Shown: piece after piece, positions 6,055 through 12,327 of the stretch
Position numbering within the stretch: the stretch's first letter is position 1
Layout of the letters: the number at the start of each line of letters is the position of its first letter
From: JBGSYJ01 sp041748075
GTDB taxonomy: Bacteria > Acidobacteriota > Thermoanaerobaculia > Gp7-AA8
Assembly: GCA_041748075.1 (NCBI GenBank)
Contig: JBGTDX010000163.1
Location: 1 to 12,327 of the forward strand
Reading direction: 5' to 3'
Length of the DNA stretch: 12,327 bases
Translations under genes and position numbers: made by a program
Notes under the pieces: generated by a model
Told to the model about the DNA's origin: nothing
Database searches by the model: none
What the model saw: the letters and a program-made list of their open reading frames with translations, nothing else

Positions 6055-7047
6055 TCAGAACTCGACCCAGCTCCCCTGTTTGGTTCTTCGCGCTTTTTCG
6101 TAGAGGTACTGAGCGGCGGCCAGGTCTTCGATGGCGAGTCCGAGGGACTTGAAGATGGTGATCTCGTCGTCGGAACTTCTCCCCTGGGCGTCGCCCGCGA
6201 GCACCTCACCGAGCTCCGCGCGGATCGCGTCGGGTCCGATGGCCCCTTCCCGCAGAGCGAACAGGTAGTCGCCTGACTCGTTGACTGCCGACTCGCGTCG
6301 ATCGACAAAGAGGAGGCCGGCGCCCATCGTCGCACCGTCGGCCTCTCTCGCGGACGAAACGCTCGAACCGACTAGGTTGATGTGCGTACCGGGCGCGATC
6401 CATTCTCGCCGCAACACCGGCTCGTTGGAGCTGGTTACGGTGACCACGATGTCGGCACCCGAGACGGCCTGTTCTGCCGAAGCGCAGGCGATCGCGGTGA
6501 GAGACGCCTTCGCTTTCCTGGCAACGGACGCGACGAACTGCTCCGCGTGAGTCCGGGTTCTGCCGGCCACGCGCACCTCCCGGATGTTCCGGACGAGAGG
6601 AATCGATTGGTAATGCCCCCTCGCCTGCGCTCCGGTCCCGATGATCGCGAGCACGCCTGCATCCCTGCGGGCGAGCGCTCGCGTTGCGACGGCACTGACA
6701 GCCGCCGTGCGGATGCCCGTGATGGCCGACGCGTTCATGACGCCCTGCAACTCGCCCGTGTGCGGGCTGTGAAGGAGGACCGCGCCCACATGAGTGTCGA
6801 GACCGATGACCGGATTGCCGGGAAAAACACAGACTTCTTTCAATCCGAAAGCCGAGGCCTGGCCACTTCGATATGCCGGCATCATTCCGAAAAATCCCTT
6901 GGCGCCGACCGGACGAAGCACCGTGCGAAGCGGCTGAAAGACTTCTCCTCGCGCCAGCTCGACGAGCGCACGCTCCATCGCTTCGATGCAGTCGGCCATC
7001 GGAAGCATCGCGTGTACCTCATCGTGGCTGAGAACGAGTATCGACAT
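6055..7047 (-). CDS. Ornithine cyclodeaminase/mu-crystallin family protein
   Basis: This 330-residue NAD(P)-dependent enzyme is of the ornithine cyclodeaminase/mu-crystallin family. Seen: FGLKEVCVFPGN (67-78) with the substrate-binding lysine K70, GIRTAAVSAVAT (111-122) with R113, the Rossmann motif IIGTGAQARGH (135-145), and ITIFKSLGLAIEDLAAA (296-312) typical of the C-terminus. In true ornithine cyclodeaminases the segment HINAVGGD supplies a catalytic aspartate. Here it reads HINLVGSS (222-229), so Ser replaces Asp. Members lacking it are better known as ketimine or pyrroline-2-carboxylate reductases (mu-crystallin, LhpI types) or other amino-acid dehydrogenases, so proline formation from ornithine should not be assumed. 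ATG 7047 was chosen because GGAAA lies just upstream and family homology begins there; the frame opens further back to 7164 but would overlap the neighbouring gene. It lies downstream of the DUF1206 gene on the same strand, across an 88-bp gap with a hairpin. Confidence 0.88.
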   Translation of the reverse strand: MSILVLSHDEVHAMLPMADCIEAMERALVELARGEVFQPLRTVLRPVGAKGFFGMMPAYRSGQASAFGLKEVCVFPGNPVIGLDTHVGAVLLHSPHTGELQGVMNASAITGIRTAAVSAVATRALARRDAGVLAIIGTGAQARGHYQSIPLVRNIREVRVAGRTRTHAEQFVASVARKAKASLTAIACASAEQAVSGADIVVTVTSSNEPVLRREWIAPGTHINLVGSSVSSAREADGATMGAGLLFVDRRESAVNESGDYLFALREGAIGPDAIRAELGEVLAGDAQGRSSDDEITIFKSLGLAIEDLAAAQYLYEKARRTKQGSWVEF

Positions 7048-7070
7048 GGTTTTCCAGTGTAGCCAGTACG

Positions 7071-7114
7071 AGTAGACAGCAGCCATCAGGCAGGCGATGG
7101 GGCTACTGTTTACT
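7071..7114. terminator. Inverted repeat between DUF1206 and cyclodeaminase-like genes
   Basis: Bases 7071-7084 pair with 7101-7114 over 14 positions with two mismatches, around a 16-base loop. TCAGGCAG (7086-7093) and CTGCCTGA (7113-7120) offer an alternative pairing. No T-run follows in the minus direction, so it is a weak terminator at best. The ACTGNNTACTG look recalls the heptamer element near 4126-4301 and may be a decayed copy. Confidence 0.35.
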
Positions 7115-7135
7115 GCCTGACGTGTACTCACTCCC

Positions 7136-7951
7136 TCAAATCGTGATCTTACGATATCGCGCATTCAGAAATTCGTAGAGGCCGTACGCGATGAGGCCGA
7201 CTCCGACCGTCGCCAGCGCGATCGGCCCGAAGGGATCGCTACCCAGGGTCCTGAGTGCGCCCCCTACATCCTCGGCCTGCGAGGCGCGCTGGTTGATACC
7301 GGCAGCGATGAGCAGGTAACCGATCAGTCCGAAGACCACGCCCCGCGCCGCGATTCCGAACCGCGAGATCCCTGTGATCCATTTCCGACTTTCAAACGGG
7401 ACCCTCGAGAGCTCGAGGTCGCGATTGAGCTTCGAGCGCCAGGCACGAGTCAACTGATAGATGCCGTACGCGGCGACACCGGCTCCTGCCAACACGACCA
7501 GCGCCTGACCGAAAGGCTGGCGGAGAGCCAGGGCGATCCAGTGCTCGGTGGAGTCGCTGGAGTCGCCGCGCGACCCGAGTGCGAGCCGAAACGCCTCGAT
7601 GCTCAGCCCTCCGTAGATGAGGGCCTTGCCGGCTGAACCGATGCGCACGGCGAGCCCGCGAGACTCGCTGCCACGACGTGAGGTGTCGAGGACAGCTTCG
7701 ATCAGCCGCCACATCGCGTAGCCGAAAAGTCCGACAGCGATCACGCCCAGCAACACCTTGCCGAACGGTTCGCCGATGATGCTCTGCAACGCGCCGCTCG
7801 CGCCGGTTGTGGATCCACCGGTTCCGATGGCCGCGCGCGCGGCGAGAAAGCCGATCAGGATATGGACGACGCCTTTCGCGACAAAACCGATGCGGGCGAG
7901 ACGTTCGATCCATGGACCGGCGGCGTTGAGCGTCTGTGTTCCAGCGTTCAT
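7136..7951 (-). CDS. DUF1206 membrane protein
   Basis: A 271-residue integral membrane protein made of three repeats of a two-helix unit, the architecture of DUF1206. Repeat 1 spans about 16-87 (ARIGFVAKGVVHILIGFLAARAA, then PFGKVLLGVIAVGLFGYAMWRLIEA). Repeat 2 spans about 100-171 (IGSAGKALIYGGL, then PFGQALVVLAGAGVAAYGIYQLTRA). Repeat 3 spans about 195-266 (RFGIAARGVVFGLIGYLLIAA, then PFGPIALATVGVGLIAYGLYEFL). Each repeat has a basic residue just before or in the first helix and a PFG motif opening the second. The biochemical role of DUF1206 proteins is unknown to me; six membrane helices and no catalytic motif suggest a structural or transport-related role, which is speculation. The only clear start is ATG 7951. 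The gene is the first on the minus strand after a repeat-rich region and precedes the cyclodeaminase-like gene. Confidence 0.9.
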   Translation of the reverse strand: MNAGTQTLNAAGPWIERLARIGFVAKGVVHILIGFLAARAAIGTGGSTTGASGALQSIIGEPFGKVLLGVIAVGLFGYAMWRLIEAVLDTSRRGSESRGLAVRIGSAGKALIYGGLSIEAFRLALGSRGDSSDSTEHWIALALRQPFGQALVVLAGAGVAAYGIYQLTRAWRSKLNRDLELSRVPFESRKWITGISRFGIAARGVVFGLIGYLLIAAGINQRASQAEDVGGALRTLGSDPFGPIALATVGVGLIAYGLYEFLNARYRKITI

Positions 7952-8041
7952 GTACCACGTGTCTCTGAACGAATCGTGCCAGACTCGAGCGGGTCCCCCG
8001 GGCGGAGCCCCAATGGCGTGAACTTGCGGACCGCGGCAACG

Positions 8042-8147
8042 GGTGTCATCCTGAGCAACCTAACGGCGCGGGGCGCCGGTGAAGGGGCGATGAACCACCG
8101 TGTCATGCTGAGCGAGGCCACGTCATCCTGAGCGAAGCGAAGGATCT
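8042..8147 (-). repeat. 93-bp dispersed repeat, copy B (inverted)
   Basis: Read on the minus strand, 8147-8055 matches 5-97 with three substitutions in 93 bases. The element continues on the minus strand to about 8042 with GCTCAGGATGACACC, which copy A lacks but the partial copy at 332-385 shares in similar form. Each end therefore carries a CTCAGGATGAC motif, which looks like the true element boundary. Copies A and B lie in opposite orientation about 8 kb apart. Confidence 0.9.
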
Positions 8148-8207
8148 CGTCTTGCGGTGCTCGATCCTCTTCAGGAGATCCTTCGCTTCGCTCAGGATGA
8201 CGTTTTT
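8121..8207 (+). terminator. 28-bp perfect inverted repeat followed by T5
   Basis: Bases 8121-8148 are the exact reverse complement of 8175-8202, with a 26-base loop, and TTTTT follows at 8203-8207. As RNA on the plus strand this would be a very strong intrinsic-terminator-like hairpin. However, no plus-strand gene lies immediately upstream, so a terminating role is uncertain. Its arms are two head-to-head copies of the GATCCTTCGCTTCGCTCAGG repeat, so it is equally a REPIN-like mobile unit. It would shield the XRE gene from upstream plus-strand transcription. Confidence 0.6.
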
Positions 8208-8284
8208 CCGGAATGACACATGGTTCATTCCCATCCTATAAAGATGATTCGTCATTGGCTCCGCTCAGGTAACACTCCCCCGCG

Positions 8285-8336
8285 GTTTGCACAAACGGCA
8301 CAGAAGACGCAAATTGTACGGAGAGCGACTGGAGGA
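8285..8336 (+). promoter_or_regulatory. Small palindrome and ribosome-binding site of the XRE gene
   Basis: GTTTGCACAAAC at 8285-8296 is a 5-bp inverted repeat around CA, placed 44 bases before the start codon. XRE-type antitoxins and regulators often bind such palindromes to control themselves, so it is an operator candidate. GGAGGA at 8331-8336 is a good Shine-Dalgarno sequence and decides the ATG at 8340 over the in-frame upstream ATG at 8220. The palindrome is short and may be chance. Confidence 0.35.
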
Positions 8337-8339
8337 ATC

Positions 8340-8588
8340 ATGACCCGAGCCAGCATCATCACACCTCCGAATTCTTCGGACGGACTCGATCTTCTTCCTG
8401 AAGAAGTGCGGGCAATCCGGTACAAGCTCCGCCAATCGCAGCCCGAGTTTGCCGGAATGATCGGCGTCACGTTGCCGACTTTGCAGAAGTGGGAGGACGG
8501 CCGCGCGCATCCCGACGGCCCCGCTCTGGCGCTCCTTCGTGTCGCGTCGAAGAATCCGAAGATCGTGGCGAAAGCGCTCGGGCACTGA
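8340..8588 (+). CDS. XRE-family HTH regulator, HigA/NadS-like
   Basis: The product is a small (82-residue) DNA-binding protein. LLPEEVRAIRYKLRQSQPEF (18-37) leads into a helix-turn-helix, FAGMIGVTLPTLQKWEDGRA (37-56), followed by PDGPALALLRVASKNPKIVAKAL (58-80). This is the layout of HigA/NadS-like antitoxins and related one-domain XRE repressors. It would act in the cytoplasm as a DNA-binding dimer. The ATG at 8340 has a GGAGGA Shine-Dalgarno sequence; an upstream in-frame ATG at 8220 would add 40 residues without family resemblance. In toxin-antitoxin pairs of this type the toxin usually lies directly upstream on the same strand, but only 137 bp separate this gene from the repeat hairpin and no RelE/HigB-like frame is present there or downstream. 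It is therefore solitary: a remnant antitoxin or a free-standing regulator. Target unknown. Confidence 0.8.
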   Translation: MTRASIITPPNSSDGLDLLPEEVRAIRYKLRQSQPEFAGMIGVTLPTLQKWEDGRAHPDGPALALLRVASKNPKIVAKALGH

Positions 8589-8592
8589 GCCA

Positions 8593-8608
8593 GAGCTCTT
8601 TAGAGCTC
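8593..8608. terminator. Short palindrome between convergent genes
   Basis: GAGCTCTTTAGAGCTC is a 6-bp stem with a TTTA loop, located in the 37-bp gap between the ends of the XRE gene and the methyltransferase gene. The position suits a bidirectional terminator, but no T-run follows on either strand, so the call is weak. Confidence 0.3.
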
Positions 8609-8625
8609 GGATGACACTGCGGGAG

Positions 8626-9681
8626 TTACGCGGCGTTGCCGCCATCGCGTCCACGCTTCGCGATCGGATCCCGGAGAACGGCTTCCCATCCGGGACCGAA
8701 GCGCTTCAGCAAGGAACCGAAGACCGGCAGAGCCTTCGCCTTCCGGTAGAGACGAACCTGCATCCGCGTCGACGCGGGGAATGCGGCGAGTGCCAGCTCA
8801 TCGACATCCGGCAGGTAGTAGTCGCGCATTCGGAATGATCGTCTCGCGAGGCCGTCGAGCTCACTGAGCGAAAGCTCACGGATCCGCCACTGGGTACTGC
8901 GCCTCCACCCGACATACGCCGCCTGCCAGCGCCGAGGCAGGAAACCGACGAATCGGAGATACGCGTAGGGATCCTCAGCGAGTGAATGACGATTGACAGT
9001 GCTGACCAGGTGAGCGCCATCGCTCTTGAGTATCCTCGCGGCTTGGGCGATCTGCGATTCTGCCTCGCTCGCAAACTCGAGGGTGCTGATGGACGTTACG
9101 CGGTCGAACGCCTCGTCCCGGAACGGAAGCGACTCCGCGCACGCGCAGACCAGTGCCGGCGGTTCCGTTCCGGCATCCATGAATCTGCGGCGGCTGACCT
9201 GAAGCCAGCGCATCGCGATATCGACGCCGGCAACCTGAAATCCACGACGCGCCGCCGCGAGAAGCAACCCGCCCGTTCCCGACCCCACGTCCAGCAGAGA
9301 ACCGTTCCCGTTCGCCGGTAGCCGGTTCAGAAAGCCCTCGCTTCTGCGTTCGGAGAGCATGGCGCTGCGGATGTAAAGCTTTCTGAGCTCGGGCGGCGTG
9401 ACGTCGCTGACACTCCAGTACCGCTCGAGCAAAGTTTCCAGCGTGTGAGAGTCGAGCAGCGACGCCACCATCTCCGCCTTCGCAGCATCATCTTCGAAGG
9501 CCAGGTACGGATCAGGAAAGAGACGGAAGTCGGGGATCCCCAGCAACACCGGATAGTCGCGAACGCAGGAGTCGCAGTGATATGCATCGGAGGCGACGCT
9601 CAATTCTCCGCGGCAGCAGGGACAGACGAAGTCGAGCTGCCGGACGGCCGGAAGAACGCCGTTGGGGTGAGACACGGTCAC
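8626..9681 (-). CDS. SAM-dependent methyltransferase with N-terminal zinc ribbon
   Basis: A 351-residue class I methyltransferase. The N-terminus has a Trm112-like zinc ribbon: FVCPCCRGEL (18-27), YHCDSC (34-39), then YPVLLGIPDF (43-52), so C20, C22 or C23, C36 and C39 probably bind one zinc. The Rossmann-like domain begins with SLLDVGSGTGGLLLAA (128-143), the SAM-binding loop, followed by VAGVDIA (150-156) and AESLPFRDEAFDRV (182-195). The last 100 residues are basic and contain no further motif I recognise. It probably methylates a sugar, lipid carrier or other small molecule in the cytoplasm. GTG 9681 was chosen because it overlaps the radical SAM stop codon by 4 bp (GTGA), the same junction as between the first two genes of this operon. 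The open frame continues upstream to 9789, but those 36 residues overlap the neighbouring gene and resemble nothing. It is the last gene of the minus-strand operon. Family is firm, substrate unknown. Confidence 0.85.
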   Translation of the reverse strand: MTVSHPNGVLPAVRQLDFVCPCCRGELSVASDAYHCDSCVRDYPVLLGIPDFRLFPDPYLAFEDDAAKAEMVASLLDSHTLETLLERYWSVSDVTPPELRKLYIRSAMLSERRSEGFLNRLPANGNGSLLDVGSGTGGLLLAAARRGFQVAGVDIAMRWLQVSRRRFMDAGTEPPALVCACAESLPFRDEAFDRVTSISTLEFASEAESQIAQAARILKSDGAHLVSTVNRHSLAEDPYAYLRFVGFLPRRWQAAYVGWRRSTQWRIRELSLSELDGLARRSFRMRDYYLPDVDELALAAFPASTRMQVRLYRKAKALPVFGSLLKRFGPGWEAVLRDPIAKRGRDGGNAA

Positions 9682-10763
9682 GCTTTGTCGGGCTGTTTCC
9701 AGACGCGCGCGCCTACGGCAGCTTTTGCAAGCTGGACCGGCTGAAAAACGATGCTCGGCCAGAGGAACACTTCGTTCGTGCAGAAGCACTCCCGCGCGCG
9801 AATCCGGGCCCGGAGGGCGTTCGCTTCCTCTGAATCCCAGATCTCGAAGAACGTCCTGTCGCGCAGGTTCCCCAGCGGCGGATGATTCTCGCAGAGCGCC
9901 ACATCACCGTTCGCATGGATCACTCCCGTCATTACGCCGGCGGTACACGGAACGAACTGCGATTCACTGTCGATGGTCTTCCGCTTCGCCCACTGAAGCA
10001 TCGGCTCGACGACCGAACCGAAACGCCCTTTCTCGCGATCACGCCACAAAGCGGCGACATGACGATAGAGCTCGCCGTATCTGTCCAGTGCCGGCCCCTG
10101 GAGCGATGCATTTTTTCGATCGCCCCGGATGACCGCCAGGTTGTGGTGATCCATCGCCGGACAACGCTCGTACAGATAGCCGGTCAGCTCGTGAATCTCC
10201 TCGAGGTTCTCATGCGTGGCCGTGCTGATCGCGTGAATGCGCAGGCGGGGATCTTCCTTCTGCAGCTCAGCCAGCAGGTCGTAGGTCTCCATCGCTTTTT
10301 CGAACGACCGCTCGTTGCCCCGGAAGCGATTGTGATACTCGGCAGTGCCATCGAGAGAGAGCTCACAGACGAAGAATTGAAGCTCTTTCGACTCGAGCAC
10401 CCTTCGAAGCTGCTTTCCTGTCTTTTCCGTGTAGTAGCCGTTTGTCGGGACGTAGATTTGTTTCGCCTTGTTGTTCCGGATGAAGAGCTCGCAGATTTCC
10501 GCAAAATCGGGCCTGATGAACGGCTCGCCGCCCGAGAGGTTCAAGTTCTCGAACTCGCCGAGCTCGAGGGAAAGGCGCTCGAACTCGTCGAATGTGAGAT
10601 CGTCCCGCTTGTTCAGGTTACGCCAGTAGAAGCAGTGCTCACAGGTGAGATTGCAGATCGAATTGATGAACACGATCAGGAATGGCGGAGTCTGCCTGGG
10701 CGTGTGATGGAGCGCGCGCGCAGTCAATCGGGCATGACGTACTGCTCTGTCGAGGACGGACAT
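9678..10763 (-). CDS. Radical SAM protein with partial SPASM domain
   Basis: This 361-residue iron-sulfur enzyme generates a 5'-deoxyadenosyl radical. Seen: C37-N-L-T-C41-E-H-C44, the CX3CX2C motif for the [4Fe-4S] cluster; NLSGGEPF (75-82), the SAM-binding GGE motif; VPTNGYY (105-111); and ELSLDGT (134-140). The C-terminal part has C273-X12-G-X4-C291, which fits the first half of a SPASM motif, and then only C326-X-C328, so it may hold one auxiliary cluster instead of two. ATG 10763 was chosen: it starts 1 nt after the upstream stop and has GGTGGAAA before it; an in-frame ATG at 10796 would overlap the upstream gene. No precursor-peptide gene lies near, so peptide (RiPP) maturation is not supported. 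Its place between a glycosyltransferase and a methyltransferase suggests sugar or polymer chemistry, for example dehydrogenation, epimerisation or deoxygenation. That role is inference; the superfamily is certain. Confidence 0.9.
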   Translation of the reverse strand: MSVLDRAVRHARLTARALHHTPRQTPPFLIVFINSICNLTCEHCFYWRNLNKRDDLTFDEFERLSLELGEFENLNLSGGEPFIRPDFAEICELFIRNNKAKQIYVPTNGYYTEKTGKQLRRVLESKELQFFVCELSLDGTAEYHNRFRGNERSFEKAMETYDLLAELQKEDPRLRIHAISTATHENLEEIHELTGYLYERCPAMDHHNLAVIRGDRKNASLQGPALDRYGELYRHVAALWRDREKGRFGSVVEPMLQWAKRKTIDSESQFVPCTAGVMTGVIHANGDVALCENHPPLGNLRDRTFFEIWDSEEANALRARIRARECFCTNEVFLWPSIVFQPVQLAKAAVGARVWKQPDKA

Positions 10764-10764
10764 T

Positions 10765-11643
10765 CTATTTCCACCGGGCTGCGCTGTCCCCGCCACCGGC
10801 GATCGCGCCGAGGAGCTCTCCCGACGTCCAGCTTGCGGAGATCAGGAGAAAGTGGGGAAGACAGGCAATCCATTCTGCGCGATGCCGCCCTTTTCTCCAA
10901 ATCAGGAGAGAGGTGCGAACGGGAAAGATGATCATGAGCAGAGGCGTCGACAGGGCGTAGGCGAGACGGGTCACTAAGCTCCGGCCCGCCAGCCGCAGCG
11001 CGGCGTAGTTCCGTCCGGCATTCCGCATCGCGAAGCGAGCCCGCGCCATCCCGTATTTTCCGGCATGAAAGACAACCGCGTCGGAGCTCGGCTCGAGCAT
11101 GACGCCTCGGGCCCTCAACTCACGTCCGAGCACCACTTCGTACAGTCCCTCATCCAGAAGGTCGGAAGTGAGAAGCTCACGATGGAACGCGGCATTCGCT
11201 CCACTGAACGACTCGATTCCGCCGGTACCGAGAGGACGCATGTAGCGCCCGTAATCGAAGAAGTACATTGCACGGTCTAACGCGGCAGCCGGCTCCAGGA
11301 TTTCGATCGCGCCGCAGACGGCCCGGTTTCCTTTCTCGAAGCTCTCCGCCATCGCCCGGGCCCAGGCCGGACCGAATACGAAGTGATCCTCGGTGAAGCC
11401 GATGATTCTCCCACGCGCCATGGCGGCGCCGCGTGCGCGAAGTGATGGCACATTGGTCGATGAGTCCAGGCGAAGCCATGCAACATCGGGAAACGCGAGC
11501 TCGAGCGGTGCAATCTCCTCAGGTGGCAGATTCGTCGATACGATTGCCTCATCGTCGGACGTCAGCTGTGGAGCCAGAGAGGTCAGGCACGCTCGAAGCG
11601 ATTCCGCGGAGTTGAATGCCGCGATGACTACGGAAAGTCTCAC
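10765..11643 (-). CDS. Family 2 glycosyltransferase with C-terminal membrane anchor
   Basis: A 292-residue GT-A glycosyltransferase. Seen: the N-terminal strand RLSVVIAAFNSAESLRACL (2-20) typical of family 2; RGAAMARGRIIGFTEDHFVF (71-90), where TEDHF occupies the usual DXD position; SFSGANAAFHRELL (145-158), resembling the acceptor-side segment of family members; and two hydrophobic segments at about 224-248 and 258-282 that would anchor it in the inner membrane. The nucleotide-binding region normally containing DDGSTD reads SDDEAIVSTN (29-38) and is divergent. The start is GTG 11643, overlapping the upstream stop by 4 bp (GTGA); RLSVV follows immediately, as expected for the family. The radical SAM gene begins 1 nt after its stop. 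It probably adds a sugar to a lipid-linked or surface glycan; donor and acceptor are unknown. Confidence 0.85.
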   Translation of the reverse strand: MRLSVVIAAFNSAESLRACLTSLAPQLTSDDEAIVSTNLPPEEIAPLELAFPDVAWLRLDSSTNVPSLRARGAAMARGRIIGFTEDHFVFGPAWARAMAESFEKGNRAVCGAIEILEPAAALDRAMYFFDYGRYMRPLGTGGIESFSGANAAFHRELLTSDLLDEGLYEVVLGRELRARGVMLEPSSDAVVFHAGKYGMARARFAMRNAGRNYAALRLAGRSLVTRLAYALSTPLLMIIFPVRTSLLIWRKGRHRAEWIACLPHFLLISASWTSGELLGAIAGGGDSAARWK

Positions 11644-12327
11644 GGGCTTTCCGATCCAAGGATCCTGTCCCGGGCACGCGAGACGTTCAGAAAGGAGCCG
11701 TATGCGATGGGTAGGGGTCCGCCCTGCCCGATGGACTTGTAAAAAGCCCGTATGAGATCGAGGAGGCCGGGGTAAGCGGGCTCACGCCTAAGAGCTCGCA
11801 TTCCGAGATTCCACGCGGCGGCAGAAAAACGCTTCGAAGATTCCATGAACGGAGCGCGGACTTTCCGTCCACGCGAGACGTTCCCGGGAATCAGCACCCT
11901 GAATCCATGAAACAGATCGATGAGCACCGTCGCCGCGGTGCCCGTGAGCTGCATGACGGCTTTCGTCGGCCGCGCGTGCGCGCTGATGCTCACCGAGACT
12001 GCGACATTGCCGTGACTTCCCCGCGCGCGCAATTCACCCGCGCGCCGCGATTCGACGACCCATCCATCCAGAGGCAGCACTCCGAATAGCTCGAGCAGGG
12101 ACAACGGATGCGGAAGCACTTCTCCCATGAGCATGCGCAATCCGTGATCGTCCCGGCCCTCTCCCCCGGCGGTGTGGAGAATCACTTCGACCTCGAGAAG
12201 TTCGCCGAGTCGTTCCAGCTCGGACCTGGCACGTCGCACACCTCTCTGAAAGACGAACTGGTGGACGGGAACGATCGAGGCCCCATTTTCACCAGCGAGT
12301 GCGATCAGTTTCTCGACGTCGGAGAGG
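11640..12327 (-). CDS. Gfo/Idh/MocA-family oxidoreductase, 5' end outside the window
   Basis: The frame stays open to the window edge and gives 228 residues before the stop; the N-terminal Rossmann half and start codon are missing. The visible part begins LSDVEKLIALAGENGASIVPVHQFVFQ, matching the Gfo/Idh/MocA segment where a modest N-V-HQ-like motif follows the helix after the NAD domain. It continues with a mixed alpha/beta C-terminal domain: GELLEVEVILHT, GEVLPHPLSLLELFG with the conserved histidine, and GTAATVLIDLFHGFRVL. Such enzymes oxidise, reduce or isomerise sugars, often nucleotide-activated ones, using NAD(P). GTG 12239 could be an internal start, but similarity extends upstream of it. 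The stop overlaps the next gene's GTG by 4 bp. It is the most upstream visible member of the operon and may supply a keto- or amino-sugar precursor. Confidence is moderate because only the less conserved half is present. Confidence 0.65.
   Translation of the reverse strand, partial: LSDVEKLIALAGENGASIVPVHQFVFQRGVRRARSELERLGELLEVEVILHTAGGEGRDDHGLRMLMGEVLPHPLSLLELFGVLPLDGWVVESRRAGELRARGSHGNVAVSVSISAHARPTKAVMQLTGTAATVLIDLFHGFRVLIPGNVSRGRKVRAPFMESSKRFSAAAWNLGMRALRREPAYPGLLDLIRAFYKSIGQGGPLPIAYGSFLNVSRARDRILGSESP

Larger units (their letters stand above)
7952..8339. other. Repeat-rich intergenic region
   Basis: This stretch separates the divergent DUF1206 and XRE genes. Its left part (7952-8041) must hold any DUF1206 promoter, but I see no convincing boxes. 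It contains a small GC hairpin (GGGCGGAGCCC near 8003). The middle (8042-8202) consists of dispersed repeats described separately. The right part (8208-8339) is less GC-rich and leads into the XRE gene. No RNA gene or hidden small protein is recognised. Confidence 0.7.

Noticed and set aside
7966..7981. Sigma-54-like box TGGCACGATTCGTTCA upstream of the DUF1206 gene
   Set aside because: The invariant GC at the -12 position reads TC, and the implied start site would lie only about 4 bases before the ATG.
1..8202. Composite transposon or insertion sequence with the 93-bp repeats as ends
   Set aside because: No transposase, target-site duplication or typical terminal inverted repeat is found; the copies are better explained as REP-like dispersed repeats.
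9678..10763. Radical SAM protein as a RiPP maturase
   Set aside because: All junctions in the operon overlap or nearly touch, leaving no room for a precursor peptide gene, and no leader-binding domain is visible.
9882..10931. Long open frame of 349 residues on the plus strand
   Set aside because: It is antisense to the radical SAM gene, which has unmistakable cysteine and GGE motifs; the frame stays open because of high third-position GC.

Overview
The window looks like a chromosomal surface-glycan locus from a GC-rich, Gram-negative-type environmental bacterium. Three kinds of evidence point this way: strong third-position GC in all real genes, dense intergenic palindromic repeats built on GATCCTTCGCTTCGCTCAGG and CCCACGGCTNNAGCCGTGGG, and GDP-sugar genes typical of O-antigen or capsule loci. 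Similar intergenic repeats are, from memory, common in uncultured Acidobacteriota-like lineages, so that is a low-confidence guess at phylum. No rRNA, tRNA, CRISPR array, transposase or phage gene is visible.

Layout. Positions 1-560 hold no gene, only a mosaic of hairpin repeats. A plus-strand block (561-6027) follows: a polytopic GT39/PMT-like membrane glycosyltransferase; a ColD-type PLP sugar 3-dehydratase with histidine in place of the Schiff-base lysine; GDP-mannose 4,6-dehydratase (gmd); an SDR resembling GDP-fucose synthase/ColC; and a soluble family 2 glycosyltransferase. The three middle genes form a plausible route from GDP-mannose to a GDP-3,6-dideoxyhexose such as GDP-L-colitose, with two glycosyltransferases beside them to use it. 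A 176-bp element made of inverted TCAGTAG heptamer arrays separates gmd from the SDR gene.

Positions 6055-7951 (minus strand) carry a DUF1206 membrane protein and an ornithine cyclodeaminase/mu-crystallin family protein, with no obvious link to the glycan genes. Positions 7952-8339 are again repeat-rich and include a 93-bp segment that is an inverted, about 97% identical copy of positions 5-97, so the plus-strand glycan block and the two metabolic genes are bracketed by inverted repeats about 8 kb apart. A small solitary XRE/HigA-like regulator (8340-8588) has no toxin partner.

From 12327 back to 8626 (minus strand) lies a compact four-gene operon: the 3' part of a Gfo/Idh/MocA-family oxidoreductase, a membrane-anchored family 2 glycosyltransferase, a radical SAM protein with a partial SPASM domain, and a zinc-ribbon SAM methyltransferase. 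Two of its junctions are identical 4-bp GTGA overlaps and the third has a 1-nt gap. Its make-up suggests synthesis, transfer and modification of a sugar or polymer, but its substrate cannot be read from the sequence.
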